This document shows, one piece after another, positions 48,389 to 58,789 of a stretch of DNA of 64,000 nucleotides; the stretch's first letter is position 1, and each line of letters starts with the position of its first letter. The notes beneath the pieces are model-generated. The model searched no databases. It was not told where the DNA came from and was given only the letters and a program-made list of their open reading frames with translations. Made by a program: the position numbers and the translations under genes. The DNA comes from Dehalococcoidia bacterium (GTDB taxonomy: Bacteria; Chloroflexota; Dehalococcoidia; Lucifugimonadales; Lucifugimonadaceae), in assembly GCA_012959765.1 (NCBI GenBank), contig DUCO01000040.1, positions 124,001 to 188,000 of the forward strand. The letters are read 5' to 3'.

Positions 48389-49870
48389 TTACTCTTCTGG
48401 ATCTAACCGTTTTGGCTTCGTAACGATTGCCAGTGCCAAACCGATTAGCGAGAAGAACGTCACGAGCATGTAGGCGTACTTCCAGCCGTTCATAAACGAA
48501 TCGCTGGCTCCCTTATCGCCGGTGATTTTGCTGAGCGGTATATCGAATCCATCGGCGACCATCACGCCTACTACAACAGCCGAAGCAATCGCCTGTCCGG
48601 CAACGTTACCGACGTTTCGTGTCAGGTTAGTTAACGCTCCGACAACGCCAAATTGCTCTCGGCCCACACTTCCGAGAATTGTGCTGTTATTCGGCACTCC
48701 CCACAGGCCCATCGCAAGTCCGTTGAAGAGCAGCACGACCATGACGATCCATAGCGGCGTATCGGCTTTGAAGAATATGAACGCAAGGGCAGTGAACACC
48801 AGCATCGTGAAGCCGACAATCGTGAACGGCCGCTCGCCGATCTTGTCGCCCATGCGCCCTGATGAACTGGCAGCAACGGCCATACCGAGCGAGGTGAGGA
48901 ACAGGACTCCACCCGCTACTGCTTCTCCGATATCACGCATGCTGATCAGGTAAATCGGCATGAGGAATCGAACCGCAGTCGTTCCCAAGAAGCCCAAAAA
49001 TCTCGTTGCTACCGCAAGTGAGAACACGACATTTCTGAACATCCGCAGATCGAGCATCGGCGAGTCGGAGTTCAGTTCCCACCAGACGAAGAATGCGAAC
49101 AGCCCGAATGCCGAAGCGATTCCACCGATAATCAGTGGTGAGAGGATTGGGACTCCGAACGGGTTGTTGATCAGGATCACCAATATGGTGATTGTCACTC
49201 CCGAAACAATCGCGCCAACCTTGTCGAATGCAGGTTTGGGTCCGCCGCGTTGCTGGCTGACTATTTTTTCGTCGAGGATGAAAAATCCGGCTATGAATGC
49301 AATCCCAATTGGGATCGTCAGCATTAAGAAAAGTGCCTGCCATGGCAAGAATTGAAGAACCAAACCGGCGATCACCGGCCCTGTTGCGCCGCCGACTGCG
49401 ACGGCAGTAGTCTGGGCGCCAATCGCTTTACCCCGCTCACGTGCAGGGAATACCGAGAGCACCATAGCGGTTCCGACCGACTGCCCCATCGCGTTACCAA
49501 TCGCCGTGTATACCCTGGAGGCGATTAGAAGGCCAAACGTGGGAGCAATCGCAGTAAATACAGATCCAGTACCAAACAGAACCAGGCCTATCAGATGGAC
49601 CTTTTTGCGCCCAATAATGTCGCCCATTCTGCCCATCGGCATCATGAATGCGCTGATGGTCAGGCCCTGTGCGATTACGACCCATGACGCAGACCTAAGA
49701 GTCACATCGAACGTGTCGGCTATCTGGGTAAGCGCGATGAACACCATACCCATGCTTGCGACCATGGTGAAGAAAGCGATACCAATGGCGGTAAACGCTT
49801 TCCATTTATAGTTGTCGGCTCGGTCGTTCGGATCAGTCGGCGATGTTGGTGATTCTGCGGCCTCGCTCAA
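48389..49870 (-). CDS. MFS transporter, DHA2-like (14 TMS)
   Basis: SWVVIAQGLTISAFMMPMGRMGDIIGRKKVHLIGLVLFGTGSVFTAIAP; hydrophobic helices throughout. Confidence 0.93.
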   Translation of the reverse strand: MSEAAESPTSPTDPNDRADNYKWKAFTAIGIAFFTMVASMGMVFIALTQIADTFDVTLRSASWVVIAQGLTISAFMMPMGRMGDIIGRKKVHLIGLVLFGTGSVFTAIAPTFGLLIASRVYTAIGNAMGQSVGTAMVLSVFPARERGKAIGAQTTAVAVGGATGPVIAGLVLQFLPWQALFLMLTIPIGIAFIAGFFILDEKIVSQQRGGPKPAFDKVGAIVSGVTITILVILINNPFGVPILSPLIIGGIASAFGLFAFFVWWELNSDSPMLDLRMFRNVVFSLAVATRFLGFLGTTAVRFLMPIYLISMRDIGEAVAGGVLFLTSLGMAVAASSSGRMGDKIGERPFTIVGFTMLVFTALAFIFFKADTPLWIVMVVLLFNGLAMGLWGVPNNSTILGSVGREQFGVVGALTNLTRNVGNVAGQAIASAVVVGVMVADGFDIPLSKITGDKGASDSFMNGWKYAYMLVTFFSLIGLALAIVTKPKRLDPEE

Positions 49871-49979
49871 GCAGAGAAGCTCGAATCGAAGTACAGAATG
49901 GTTTTCGGCATGGGCGACATACTACTCCCGCCCCAACGCCGAAGCGCAAACTCGCAGCCGTCGTCTAGCCGGGATTCGG

Positions 49980-51158
49980 CTAAGTAGCTCGCTGTTCGAT
50001 CCAGTCGAGGTCAAACTCGAAGCCGAAACCGGGTGCGTTCGAAGGCGTCAGGTAGCCGTCTTTGATGACCGGTGTACCCGGCAGTACGACCAGCTCTTCC
50101 AACGGAACGCCAGGAGGTGCCACGCCCTCGGATCGTTCGGCCCACATGACCGAAGACATCGCATAGGCCAGATGCTGCCCGTACGGGTAGTTGGTCGAGG
50201 CGTGCGGGATCACGGTAAGCCCGTGTGCTTCGGCCAAATGGCAGATTTTTATTCCCGCTGTCAAGCCACCAACCCACTGCAAGTCGGGCTGGAAAATGTC
50301 GACTAAACCGTGACTGGCTGCCAGCGCGAATGGGTGGATCGAGTACCAGTGTTCACCTGTCGCAAGAGTTTGGAAGGGAATTCGCTGGCGCAGGTTGAAA
50401 TAGCTGTCCATGTCTTCGGGCAGCATGTAGTCCTCAAGCCACTTGATTCGATACGGCCTGAGTTGCTCGGCAAGGCGAACCATGTAGTCGGTGTTCATCG
50501 ACATCCAGCAGTCGACCGCGATTTCGACGTCTGGGCCAACCTGCTCACGGGTTTTGGCAACCAGCTCTTCGGTGCGATTAAGTCCCGGAAGACCGGCGTC
50601 TGGTCCTTCACGCAGGAACAGCTTTACGGCCTTGAATCCGAGTTCAAGGAACCAGTCGATCGAGTTTTCTGTGCCGTAAGAAATATCGGTATTGCTGGCG
50701 TAGCAGAAGATTTTTTCTTTCTGGGGGCCGCCGATGATTTCGTAAACCGGCTTGTTGAGCAGCTTGCCCTTGAGATCCCACAGTGCGTTGTCGACCGCGC
50801 TAATCGCAAAGCTCGACACACCAGCGGTTCCGTAGGGCGCGGTTGCCTTCTGCATAAGGTCCCACACACGCTCGGTGGCCATGCAGTTCTCGCCCTCGAT
50901 CACCGGGCCAATGTGATCGTTGATGAGCGGTACGGTTACACCGCTGTGCAGAGTCAGGCCGAATCCCCACGTCCCGTCTTCAGCAGTAACCACACACGCT
51001 GTGCGCTTCCAGTCGTTGCCCCAATCGCTACGTTTCAGTTCGGGGTAGCGCTGCATGGGGCTAACAAAGCCGTCGGTTTCGATCTTCGGTACACGGGGCT
51101 TGGTAGTCGCATGTGGCGTTACATCGACCTCGATAGCTTTGACTGACCTGATCTTCAT
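49980..51158 (-). CDS. Enolase superfamily 3, L-rhamnonate dehydratase-like
   Basis: VKLFLREGPDAG, IAVDCWMSMNTDYMVRLAEQLRPYRIKWLEDYMLPEDMDSY, TGEHWYS, FQPDLQWVGGLTAGIKICHLAEAHGLTVIPHAS. Confidence 0.88.
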   Translation of the reverse strand: MKIRSVKAIEVDVTPHATTKPRVPKIETDGFVSPMQRYPELKRSDWGNDWKRTACVVTAEDGTWGFGLTLHSGVTVPLINDHIGPVIEGENCMATERVWDLMQKATAPYGTAGVSSFAISAVDNALWDLKGKLLNKPVYEIIGGPQKEKIFCYASNTDISYGTENSIDWFLELGFKAVKLFLREGPDAGLPGLNRTEELVAKTREQVGPDVEIAVDCWMSMNTDYMVRLAEQLRPYRIKWLEDYMLPEDMDSYFNLRQRIPFQTLATGEHWYSIHPFALAASHGLVDIFQPDLQWVGGLTAGIKICHLAEAHGLTVIPHASTNYPYGQHLAYAMSSVMWAERSEGVAPPGVPLEELVVLPGTPVIKDGYLTPSNAPGFGFEFDLDWIEQRAT

Positions 51159-51251
51159 GCTGAGATATTCCTAACTGACACGCGTTTATGCGTAACCGGC
51201 GACGGGGTTTGCACGCCGGACTTTACACGAATATTTCGCAGGTCGAAGCGA

Positions 51252-52406
51252 CTATTCGCCCCGGAACTCCTCATCGGAGTTGGCTCGCAGGAAGTCCATG
51301 TTCATCTCTACACCGAGACCTGGTGCGTCAGTCAGGTGCAATCGACCTTCACGGACGTCGAGCGGGGTTTGGATGAAGTTGTCGTAGGCGTTCAAACGGT
51401 GTCGGGCTGTTTCGAGCTTGTAGAAGTTCGGAACGGTCATCATCACCTGTGCGCCAGCGAGTACGTTGATCGGGCCACTTGCGTCGTGAGGCGAGATCGG
51501 CACGTAGTACGCCTCGGCCATCGTCGAGATTTTCTTCAGCTCCGAAATGCCACCGGTCCACGTGACGTCTGGCATCAGGAAATCGGCGAGGTCCTGTTCG
51601 AGTACTGCCACGAATTCCCAGCGTGTGTGGAGTCGTTCTCCAATAGAAATTGGGAGGTCGATCTGGGCACGGACGTTCTTGAGCGCGTGGGTGCTCTCGA
51701 CCGGCACCGGCTCTTCCCACCAATGGATGTTTGACGGAGCAACGGAGCGCGAAAGTCGAACGGCCGTTGGGACATCGAATCGACCGTGGGCATCGATCAG
51801 CAGCTCCATATCTGGCCCTGCACCCTCGCGCATCGCAGCGGTGATCTCGTTAGCTTCGGCCTCGCCCCTGGTCGTCATCGTCCCACTCAGGTAGCCGTTG
51901 TTTTCTTCGGTCATGTGCGGGTAGGGATCGAACTTCATCGCGGTGTGACCGGAGTCGGCTATTTCTTTCGCCTGACGCTTCGCCTCATCGGGTCCGATGT
52001 TTGGATCGGGGTGCGTGTATAGCTCGATATTTTCCCGAACAGGCCCGCCGAGAAGGTTGTAGATCGGTTCGTTCATCGCCTTGCCACGAATGTCCCACAG
52101 TGCAATGTCGATTCCGCTGATTGCGTTTGTCGAAGCGCCCCGGGATCCCATGTAGGTGAAGCGCCTGAAAATCTTGTTCCAGATTTTTTCGATGTGAAAC
52201 GGGTTGTCGCCGACTACCAAGGGGTTGATCTGGTTGAGAACTGCACATACCGCACGGTTCGCCACCGGGTGAGTTGTGGTTACTTCGCCCCAGCCAGTTA
52301 TTCCTTCGTCGGTTTGCACTTCCACGAATATGTATTCGCCCTGCCGCCCAAAGTTGTAGGCCGCGGTGGCGAGCAGCAGCCATGGTGTGACTTTCGTAAT
52401 CTTCAT
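51252..52406 (-). CDS. Enolase superfamily 4, galactonate dehydratase-like
   Basis: GITGWGEVTTTHPVANRAV, ELLIDAHGRFDVPTAVRLSRSVAPSNIHWWEEPVP, ISIGERLHTRWEF, MPDVTWTGGISELKKISTMAEAYYVPISPHDASGP. Confidence 0.9.
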   Translation of the reverse strand: MKITKVTPWLLLATAAYNFGRQGEYIFVEVQTDEGITGWGEVTTTHPVANRAVCAVLNQINPLVVGDNPFHIEKIWNKIFRRFTYMGSRGASTNAISGIDIALWDIRGKAMNEPIYNLLGGPVRENIELYTHPDPNIGPDEAKRQAKEIADSGHTAMKFDPYPHMTEENNGYLSGTMTTRGEAEANEITAAMREGAGPDMELLIDAHGRFDVPTAVRLSRSVAPSNIHWWEEPVPVESTHALKNVRAQIDLPISIGERLHTRWEFVAVLEQDLADFLMPDVTWTGGISELKKISTMAEAYYVPISPHDASGPINVLAGAQVMMTVPNFYKLETARHRLNAYDNFIQTPLDVREGRLHLTDAPGLGVEMNMDFLRANSDEEFRGE

Positions 52407-52693
52407 GGGAATTTCTCGGTTCGTTTCTGTGTCGGCTAAGCAGCGGCGAATTTCGCCTCAAGTTTCACAGCGAAATGCGCCGACCACAAGTAGCGATTCG
52501 ACATTATTAATGCGCCTGTTAGTTCATGAAAAGCACATCTCAAACGCCCATCTGGAGACTCGACCAGATAATATCCTCGTTGCTTTCGAGGTTGCTTGCC
52601 GGTTCAAGTTTGATAGATCGTTAGTTCGGGCACCTCGCAACGAGTCTACGACCCGCAATTAATCCCCAAATCAAAAAGGCGTCTGGGAACCCC

Positions 52694-53948
52694 TTGCCGA
52701 CGAATCGTTCGAACGAATCGCACAATATCGTGATCATTGGCGCCGGATCAGCAGGTCTGGCGACCAGTTACTTTCTCACCCAGCAACACATCGATCATGT
52801 TGTTCTTGAGCGAGGCGATGTCGGCAATACCTGGGACGTTGAGCGGTGGGACGGCTTTTACCTTGTGAACCCCAACTGGGCGGTTAGGCTTCCGGGGTTT
52901 CACTACGTGGGTACCGAGCCCGAGGGTTATCTTTCGAAGACCGAAACAATCGACTACCTAAAGAATTATGCAAAGCATTTCGGCGCGCCTGTGCGGACAG
53001 GTGTTGATATCGATTCGCTGGAGCGTGAAGCCGATGGTTATTTTCTCACTACTCGTTCCGGTGATGTGATTCGCGCTCCCTGTGTAGTTGTTGCGACCGG
53101 GGCGTTCGGTGTGCCAAAGACGCCTGATTACTCGGCTGATTTAGCCAGTTCGGTCACACAGATTCATTCCGCTGAATACAGGAATCCACAATCGCTTGGG
53201 GGGGGGGGTGCTGGTTGTTGGGTCGGGTCAGTCGGGGGCGCAGATCGCCGAGGAGCTTCTCAACGCTGGAAAGAAGGTGTGGCTGTCGGTCGGGAACGCC
53301 GGTCGTCGCCCACGTCGATATCGAGGGCGTGATTCGTCGTGGTGGAACTACACGATGGGCGGCTTCGACAGGACGATCGAGAATGTCGATTCGATTGACG
53401 ACGCTCGCTACGGTTCGTCGTCCCACACTAGCGGTGCTGCGGGCGGGCACGATATCTACCTGCGTCACATGGCGAAAAATGGCGTCACGCTGGTTGGCCC
53501 GGTGACCGGCGGAAGTGGCGATTCGTTGTCGCTAAGAACCGACCTTGACGAGATCTTGAAAGCCATCGACGCGCACCCCGTAAAGTGGAAACAAAACGTC
53601 GATGCCTATATCGAGAAAAACTGTATTCAGGTTCCGCCTGACAACACGATCGAACCGCCCGATATTTCCGATTGGCCGAAGGGCGATGTTCCCAGCTCGC
53701 TGAATTTAGTTGAGGCCGGTATCAAGAACATCATCTGGTCGACAGGATTCAAGTACAACTTCGACTGGATCAAGCTGCCGATCACAGGTGAACACAACTA
53801 CCCGATTCAGCACCGGGGTGTCACGGAGTATCCGGGGTTGTACTTCATGGGGTTGCAGTGGATGTACGGGTCTAAGTCGGCTCAGTTCATCGGAGTCGGT
53901 GAAGACGCCGAATACGTTGCGGGGCACATCGCAGGGCGGTTCGGTTAG
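52694..53948 (+). pseudogene. Flavin-containing monooxygenase-like gene, frameshifted at an 11-G tract (ORFs 52694..53332 and 53196..53948)
   Basis: IVIIGAGSAGLATSYFLTQQHIDHVVLERGDVGNTW; second frame VLVVGSGQSGAQIAEELLNAGKKVWLSVG; G11 at 53198..53208. Confidence 0.88.
53198..53208. repeat. Homopolymeric G11 tract inside the FMO gene
   Basis: cttGGGGGGGGGGGtgctgg. Confidence 0.95.
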
Positions 53949-53986
53949 TGGTTGGGCGAACCGGTTTTCGGCTTAACTTAAATGAA

Positions 53987-54032
53987 AACCGCCCGTCGCA
54001 ATTTTTCATGCAACGGGCGGTTCGTTTTTCTT
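53987..54032. terminator. Rho-independent terminator between convergent genes
   Basis: AACCGCCCGTCGCA-ATTTTTCA-TGCAACGGGCGGTT followed by CGTTTTTC. Confidence 0.8.
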
Positions 54033-54043
54033 AGTTTTCCGAA

Positions 54044-56683
54044 CTAGTCGGCCGGGGCAGGTTCTTCGACCTGCGTTGTGGCAGGGGCAGAAACCGCTGG
54101 CATGCGACCTTCGATCGAGATGTTCGGAATCCACTCAAGCCACTTTGGCAGGTACCAGGCTTTTGTGCCAAGTATCCGCAAAACGCTTGGTACGAGCAGT
54201 GAACGGACGATCGTTGCATCGAGCAGTACAGCTGCGCCGAGACCGAATCCCATCGACTGGAAGAAGGCGATATCGCCAAGGGCGAATCCACCAAACACGG
54301 CAACCATGATGAGTGCTGCGCCGGTGATGATGCTCGCCGTCCTTCGAAGCCCGAACGCAACCGATTCCGAGGCTAGGCCCGTTTCGTCGTAGCGTTCCTT
54401 GATCCTGCTCAGCATGAATACGTGGTAGTCCATCGACAGTCCAAACAGGATGCTGAACATGAACAACGGTAACCAGAATTCGATCTGATCAACTTGTTCG
54501 AACCCGAACACGTTGATGAGGAATCCCTTCTGGAACACCAGCACTACCAGGCCGTAAGCGGCACCCACCGAAAGCAGGTTCATAAGGATCGACGCGATCG
54601 AAATCGTTATCGATCTGAATGCAAGTAGCAGCAGGATGAAGCTAAGGCTGAGCACTGATGCAAACACAATTGGCAGGTATTCATCGGTGATTTTTACTGA
54701 GTCGACAATCTCGGCCGGACCACCGCCGACCAAGACTTCATAGGAATCCTCATCAATTCCGTCAAATGCGTCGTCTACTAATTTCGAACGCAGGTCACGA
54801 ATAGTGGTCAGGGCTTTTTGACCCTGGGGGTCGCCAGGTATTTGCGACCGCAGTGTGGCAAGTCCCACACTTGGTTCAATTCGCACTTCAGGCGGTTGCA
54901 GCCCGTTCTCGGGAGTCATTGACTGCTCGAGTAGCGTGATCGCACCCGCGAGTTTATCGCCCACGTCTCCGTCGATAACAACTACGGCTCGCGCATCAGA
55001 CCCGAAGCCGAACTTATCGTTTAGCGTTTGGAATCCCTTCTTCGCAGGCAGTTCATCGGGTAGAACGGAAATACCACTGGTTCCCTTTTCGAGGTCCAGA
55101 TAGAAGTACGCCAGAATCAGCAGCACGGCAGAAGCCGCAATCAGGCTCATCCACGGGCGACGCATCACATTGACTGTGATCATGTTCCACATGGAGGATT
55201 GGGCTTCGGGATCGGATCGCTTGACGACTCCGATTCCAAGCTTGGTGAGCAGACCAGATTTTCTGAGATACGTGCCGATAATCCCAAGAATCAGGAAGAA
55301 GAACAGCGCCGAGAACACGTAGTACATGATGCCCCGGCTGGCGAATCCAGAAGATCGATTTGAAAATGCGAACCACGCCAATATGTACATGACGATTGCA
55401 GAAACAATAATCACGTCTTTACCAAATCCAACGGTCACCGTGAGGATCACAATTCCAATCAGGAACATGCCGGCGGTAATGGGCAGCGGCGCTTTGATGG
55501 CGTGAACCTTGTCGCCCAGTAGGCCGATGATCGCCGGGAGCAAGGTAACTCCAACGATGACTGCTACGAATACAACAAGAATTGCTCCGATTCCGAACGC
55601 CTTGAAGGTACGTTCGGGGATGATCAACATCCCCAGCATGGCCAACACGACGGTGAGTCCGCTGAAGACCACCGCACGCCCGGCTGTGCCACCTGCCGCT
55701 TCGATGGCAGCGTGCTTGTCTAATCCTCGATCTCGCTCTTCTTTGTAGCGGGAGAGGATGAACAACGAGTAGTCGATACCAACTGCCAGACCCATCATCG
55801 AAAGAATGTTCGGCACGAACTCGTTGAGTTCCATGAACTGGCCCACGATGGCTGTTAGTCCGATAGCGGTGAAGATGGCGGCGATGGCGAGAATAATCGG
55901 GACAAATGCGGCGACTACAGCTCCGAATACCAGTGCCAGAATGACGATTGCAATTGCCACACCGATTGTTTCGCCGGTGATCAGGTCGCTCTCTGCCAGT
56001 TCACTGAACACATGGTTGATACTGGCGTTACCGACCATGTAGGCTTCGAACTGTCCGTCGGTGAATTCATCGGTAACGTGGAGCAGTGTTTCGATATGGG
56101 AGTCTGACTCTTCGAGGATATCAATCGTGGTCAGGAGGGTCGTGCCATCTTCCGAAACCATGCCTTCATAGTCGCTGAAGTGCCCGACCATTATTTCTAC
56201 ACCGGCGTCGATTTGTGCAGCTTCTAAGGCTTCACCAAACTCGGTAATACGCTGGTCGAACGCGGCGTCACCGGGGTTCAGGCCATCGGCCAGTATCACA
56301 ACAAATTCACCCGAAGTTGCGGGGCCTGTGTCTTCTTCGGTCTGCTCGTTGGTGCCATCAAGTTCGCCGAATCGTTCGTCGATGAGCATCTGGGCACGTT
56401 CATATTCGAGAACCTGCGTTGGTCCCTGCTCTCCTTCAAGGGCGCTTTCCAGCATTGTGCTGGCGAGCATGGCTGCCACAAACAGAACCAACATCCATCC
56501 GATTACGATCAACCACGGACGTCGACCGCTAACGCTCATAATCCCCTCTACGCCTGAAATCGGCTCATAATCGGCTGGCCGTGCGGAACCCTTGATACCT
56601 CTGTACAAGATGCCAGGTATTTGTTCGGCCCGCCTTGGAGAAATTCTCATTTTTGTTCCCGATGAATGCAAATTGCGGTGCAA
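54044..56683 (-). CDS. MMPL/RND-family transporter
   Basis: AVGIDYSLFILSRYKEERDRGLDKHAAIEAAGGTAGRAVVFSGLTVVLAMLGM and FGLSMDYHVFMLSRIKERYDETGLASESVAFGLRRTASIITGAAL. Confidence 0.93.
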   Translation of the reverse strand: MHRNLHSSGTKMRISPRRAEQIPGILYRGIKGSARPADYEPISGVEGIMSVSGRRPWLIVIGWMLVLFVAAMLASTMLESALEGEQGPTQVLEYERAQMLIDERFGELDGTNEQTEEDTGPATSGEFVVILADGLNPGDAAFDQRITEFGEALEAAQIDAGVEIMVGHFSDYEGMVSEDGTTLLTTIDILEESDSHIETLLHVTDEFTDGQFEAYMVGNASINHVFSELAESDLITGETIGVAIAIVILALVFGAVVAAFVPIILAIAAIFTAIGLTAIVGQFMELNEFVPNILSMMGLAVGIDYSLFILSRYKEERDRGLDKHAAIEAAGGTAGRAVVFSGLTVVLAMLGMLIIPERTFKAFGIGAILVVFVAVIVGVTLLPAIIGLLGDKVHAIKAPLPITAGMFLIGIVILTVTVGFGKDVIIVSAIVMYILAWFAFSNRSSGFASRGIMYYVFSALFFFLILGIIGTYLRKSGLLTKLGIGVVKRSDPEAQSSMWNMITVNVMRRPWMSLIAASAVLLILAYFYLDLEKGTSGISVLPDELPAKKGFQTLNDKFGFGSDARAVVVIDGDVGDKLAGAITLLEQSMTPENGLQPPEVRIEPSVGLATLRSQIPGDPQGQKALTTIRDLRSKLVDDAFDGIDEDSYEVLVGGGPAEIVDSVKITDEYLPIVFASVLSLSFILLLLAFRSITISIASILMNLLSVGAAYGLVVLVFQKGFLINVFGFEQVDQIEFWLPLFMFSILFGLSMDYHVFMLSRIKERYDETGLASESVAFGLRRTASIITGAALIMVAVFGGFALGDIAFFQSMGFGLGAAVLLDATIVRSLLVPSVLRILGTKAWYLPKWLEWIPNISIEGRMPAVSAPATTQVEEPAPAD

Positions 56684-56947
56684 TAAGTACGAACGCTACG
56701 TGACAAATTCAGCAAATCACTTTGAACGTTTCACTGCTCGTTGTCGAGTTTTTAGGCAGAAGTAAGGTGTGTAGTCGGGTAAACCTCGGTTAGCGTTTGG
56801 TTCGACAGCGTTGAATTTTACGATTAAAAAGGCAACTGAAATTCCCGTACGGTGGTATTTTTCAGGAGATACTGAACACCACTTGTTGCAGAATCCGGTA
56901 GCAACGCCGTTCCATAGAGGTCGCACCCAACGGTATAGTTTCTGCTC

Positions 56948-58261
56948 GTGACAGAAAACCCTCGCTCCCAAGCGAACCCACTACCCCGCGTTGCCCGCAC
57001 ACCGTTTTATTACGGGTGGGTCGTACTTGTTGTCGCCGCACTGGCAAGTTTCGTTTCGGGTCCTGGCCAAACTTTTACTTTTTCGGTTTTTCAAGACTCT
57101 TTTATTGAAGATCTGAATCTGTCATCGACTGCCATTTCAACGCTGTACCTGTTCGGTTCATTGACCGCGGCCGGGATGATCATATTCATCGGTCGTAGCC
57201 TCGATAAATACGGGCCTCGTAGGATGGTGGTCTTCTCGGTCATCTGTTTGGGACTGGGCGCCCTATGGCTCTCACGAGTGAACTCCAGCTGGCAGCTATT
57301 TATTGGTTTTGCGATTATGCGCACAATGGGTCAGGGCGCACTCAGCCTGATTCCTGCGACTGTTGTTTCCGTTTGGTTTATTAGGAAACGCCCCATAGCA
57401 CTCGCGTTAATGGCCCTTGGCGGTGCGATCGCTGGTGGTATTTATCCGTTTTACGGAGCGACGCTGATCGAAGCGGTTGGATGGCGGTCGGCATGGGTTG
57501 CAATAGCGATAACCGGCTGGGTACTGCTGATCGTACCGGCAATCGTGTTCATACGAACCAGTCCCGAATCAATCGGATTGCTCCCCGATGGCGATTCGCC
57601 AGAAACATCGAAAAAATCGACCAGCAAAACCAGTAGGGATGAATCTCCGGAGCTTTCCTGGACCTCAAAGCAAGCTGCGCGGTCACGGGTGCTGTGGTTA
57701 CTCATATTCGCTGGATCGGCGCAGTCTCTGGTAGGCACTGGCGTAGCGTTTCAGCAGGTGTCGATACTGACATCGAAAGATCTCACTATCGGTGCTGCGG
57801 CAGGAGTTTTTGGGATCATGGCGCCCGCCGCCATTGCGGGTCAGTTTTTGGGCGGTTATCTGGCCAGCCGGATCCCGGTTCGATATCTGATAGCCGGTGG
57901 TCAGGCAGGGTTGGTTGTTGCAATGATCATGCTGTTGGGTACAAATGAGCTGTGGCAGGCGTATGCGTATGGCGTGGTGCTTGGCACTATTCAGGGATTC
58001 TTGATGAACATGAATCAGGTTGTATGGCCGACGTATTTTGGTCGCAAGCATCTGGGCAGCATTCGGGGAGTAGCGAACTTCGGAACGATGACAGCGGCGG
58101 CGATTGGTCCACTACCGCTTGCGCTTTCGGTGGATATGACAGGTTCTTACACCATCGGCTTGATCGCCTACATGATGCTTCCACCACTGTGCGGAGTGGC
58201 TGCACTTCTCGCTGGCAAACCGGGTAGGCCCCCGTCGAGAGTCAGGCTTCGAACAAGCTAG
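56948..58261 (+). CDS. MFS transporter (OFA/monocarboxylate-like)
   Basis: FYYGWVVLVVAALASFVSGPGQTFTFSVF, LGTIQGFLMNMNQVVWPTYFGRKHLGSIRGVANFGTM. Confidence 0.9.
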   Translation: MTENPRSQANPLPRVARTPFYYGWVVLVVAALASFVSGPGQTFTFSVFQDSFIEDLNLSSTAISTLYLFGSLTAAGMIIFIGRSLDKYGPRRMVVFSVICLGLGALWLSRVNSSWQLFIGFAIMRTMGQGALSLIPATVVSVWFIRKRPIALALMALGGAIAGGIYPFYGATLIEAVGWRSAWVAIAITGWVLLIVPAIVFIRTSPESIGLLPDGDSPETSKKSTSKTSRDESPELSWTSKQAARSRVLWLLIFAGSAQSLVGTGVAFQQVSILTSKDLTIGAAAGVFGIMAPAAIAGQFLGGYLASRIPVRYLIAGGQAGLVVAMIMLLGTNELWQAYAYGVVLGTIQGFLMNMNQVVWPTYFGRKHLGSIRGVANFGTMTAAAIGPLPLALSVDMTGSYTIGLIAYMMLPPLCGVAALLAGKPGRPPSRVRLRTS

Positions 58262-58288
58262 ATTTCACGATATTCGGTGACGGCCGAT

Positions 58289-58672
58289 CTACGATTCGTC
58301 CAACTGCGTAACGAGAATAAGATTGCCTTCGCCAGTTCCAATCAGCTTCGAATAGTGACCTTTGCCGGTTACGTCTTCGGCGAGTATCAAGTCACCTGGG
58401 CCAAACAATCGCTTTTCACCATCTGAAGCTTCGACTTCGTAATCACCTTTTAGGAACGCCAGAAACTGATGCGCAGGAACGGGGTGCCATTTCGCATCCC
58501 AATTCGGAGGCGCAGAAAAGAACAATGCGGTTTTCTCTCGTCGGTGACAGCCTGTGAATGTAATCGGGGCTGGCGGAGCAAAGTCGGTTGGGATCATCTC
58601 ACCCGAAACGTCTTCGAAGTGAAATTCTCCATTTTCATCGGCATATAAACGCACGTACGAATAATTTGGCAT
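58289..58672 (-). CDS. Cupin-like protein
   Basis: WHPVPAHQFLAFLKGDYEVEASDGEKRLFGPGDLILAEDVTGKGHYSK; start trimmed to MPNYSYVRLY. Confidence 0.75.
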   Translation of the reverse strand: MPNYSYVRLYADENGEFHFEDVSGEMIPTDFAPPAPITFTGCHRREKTALFFSAPPNWDAKWHPVPAHQFLAFLKGDYEVEASDGEKRLFGPGDLILAEDVTGKGHYSKLIGTGEGNLILVTQLDES

Positions 58673-58789
58673 CGGCGAACTATATTTTTCACGTTTTCGA
58701 TAGTCCAACTCGTCGCGTGCTGCTGTAAAGTGCGCCGAAGTTTCACAAAAAAATCAACGTTGACGCTCGACTGAAAGCTGTTTGATCTC

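Noticed and set aside
50310-51146. 278-aa ORF on plus strand
   Set aside because: Antisense shadow of the enolase-superfamily gene 49980..51158; no recognisable motifs
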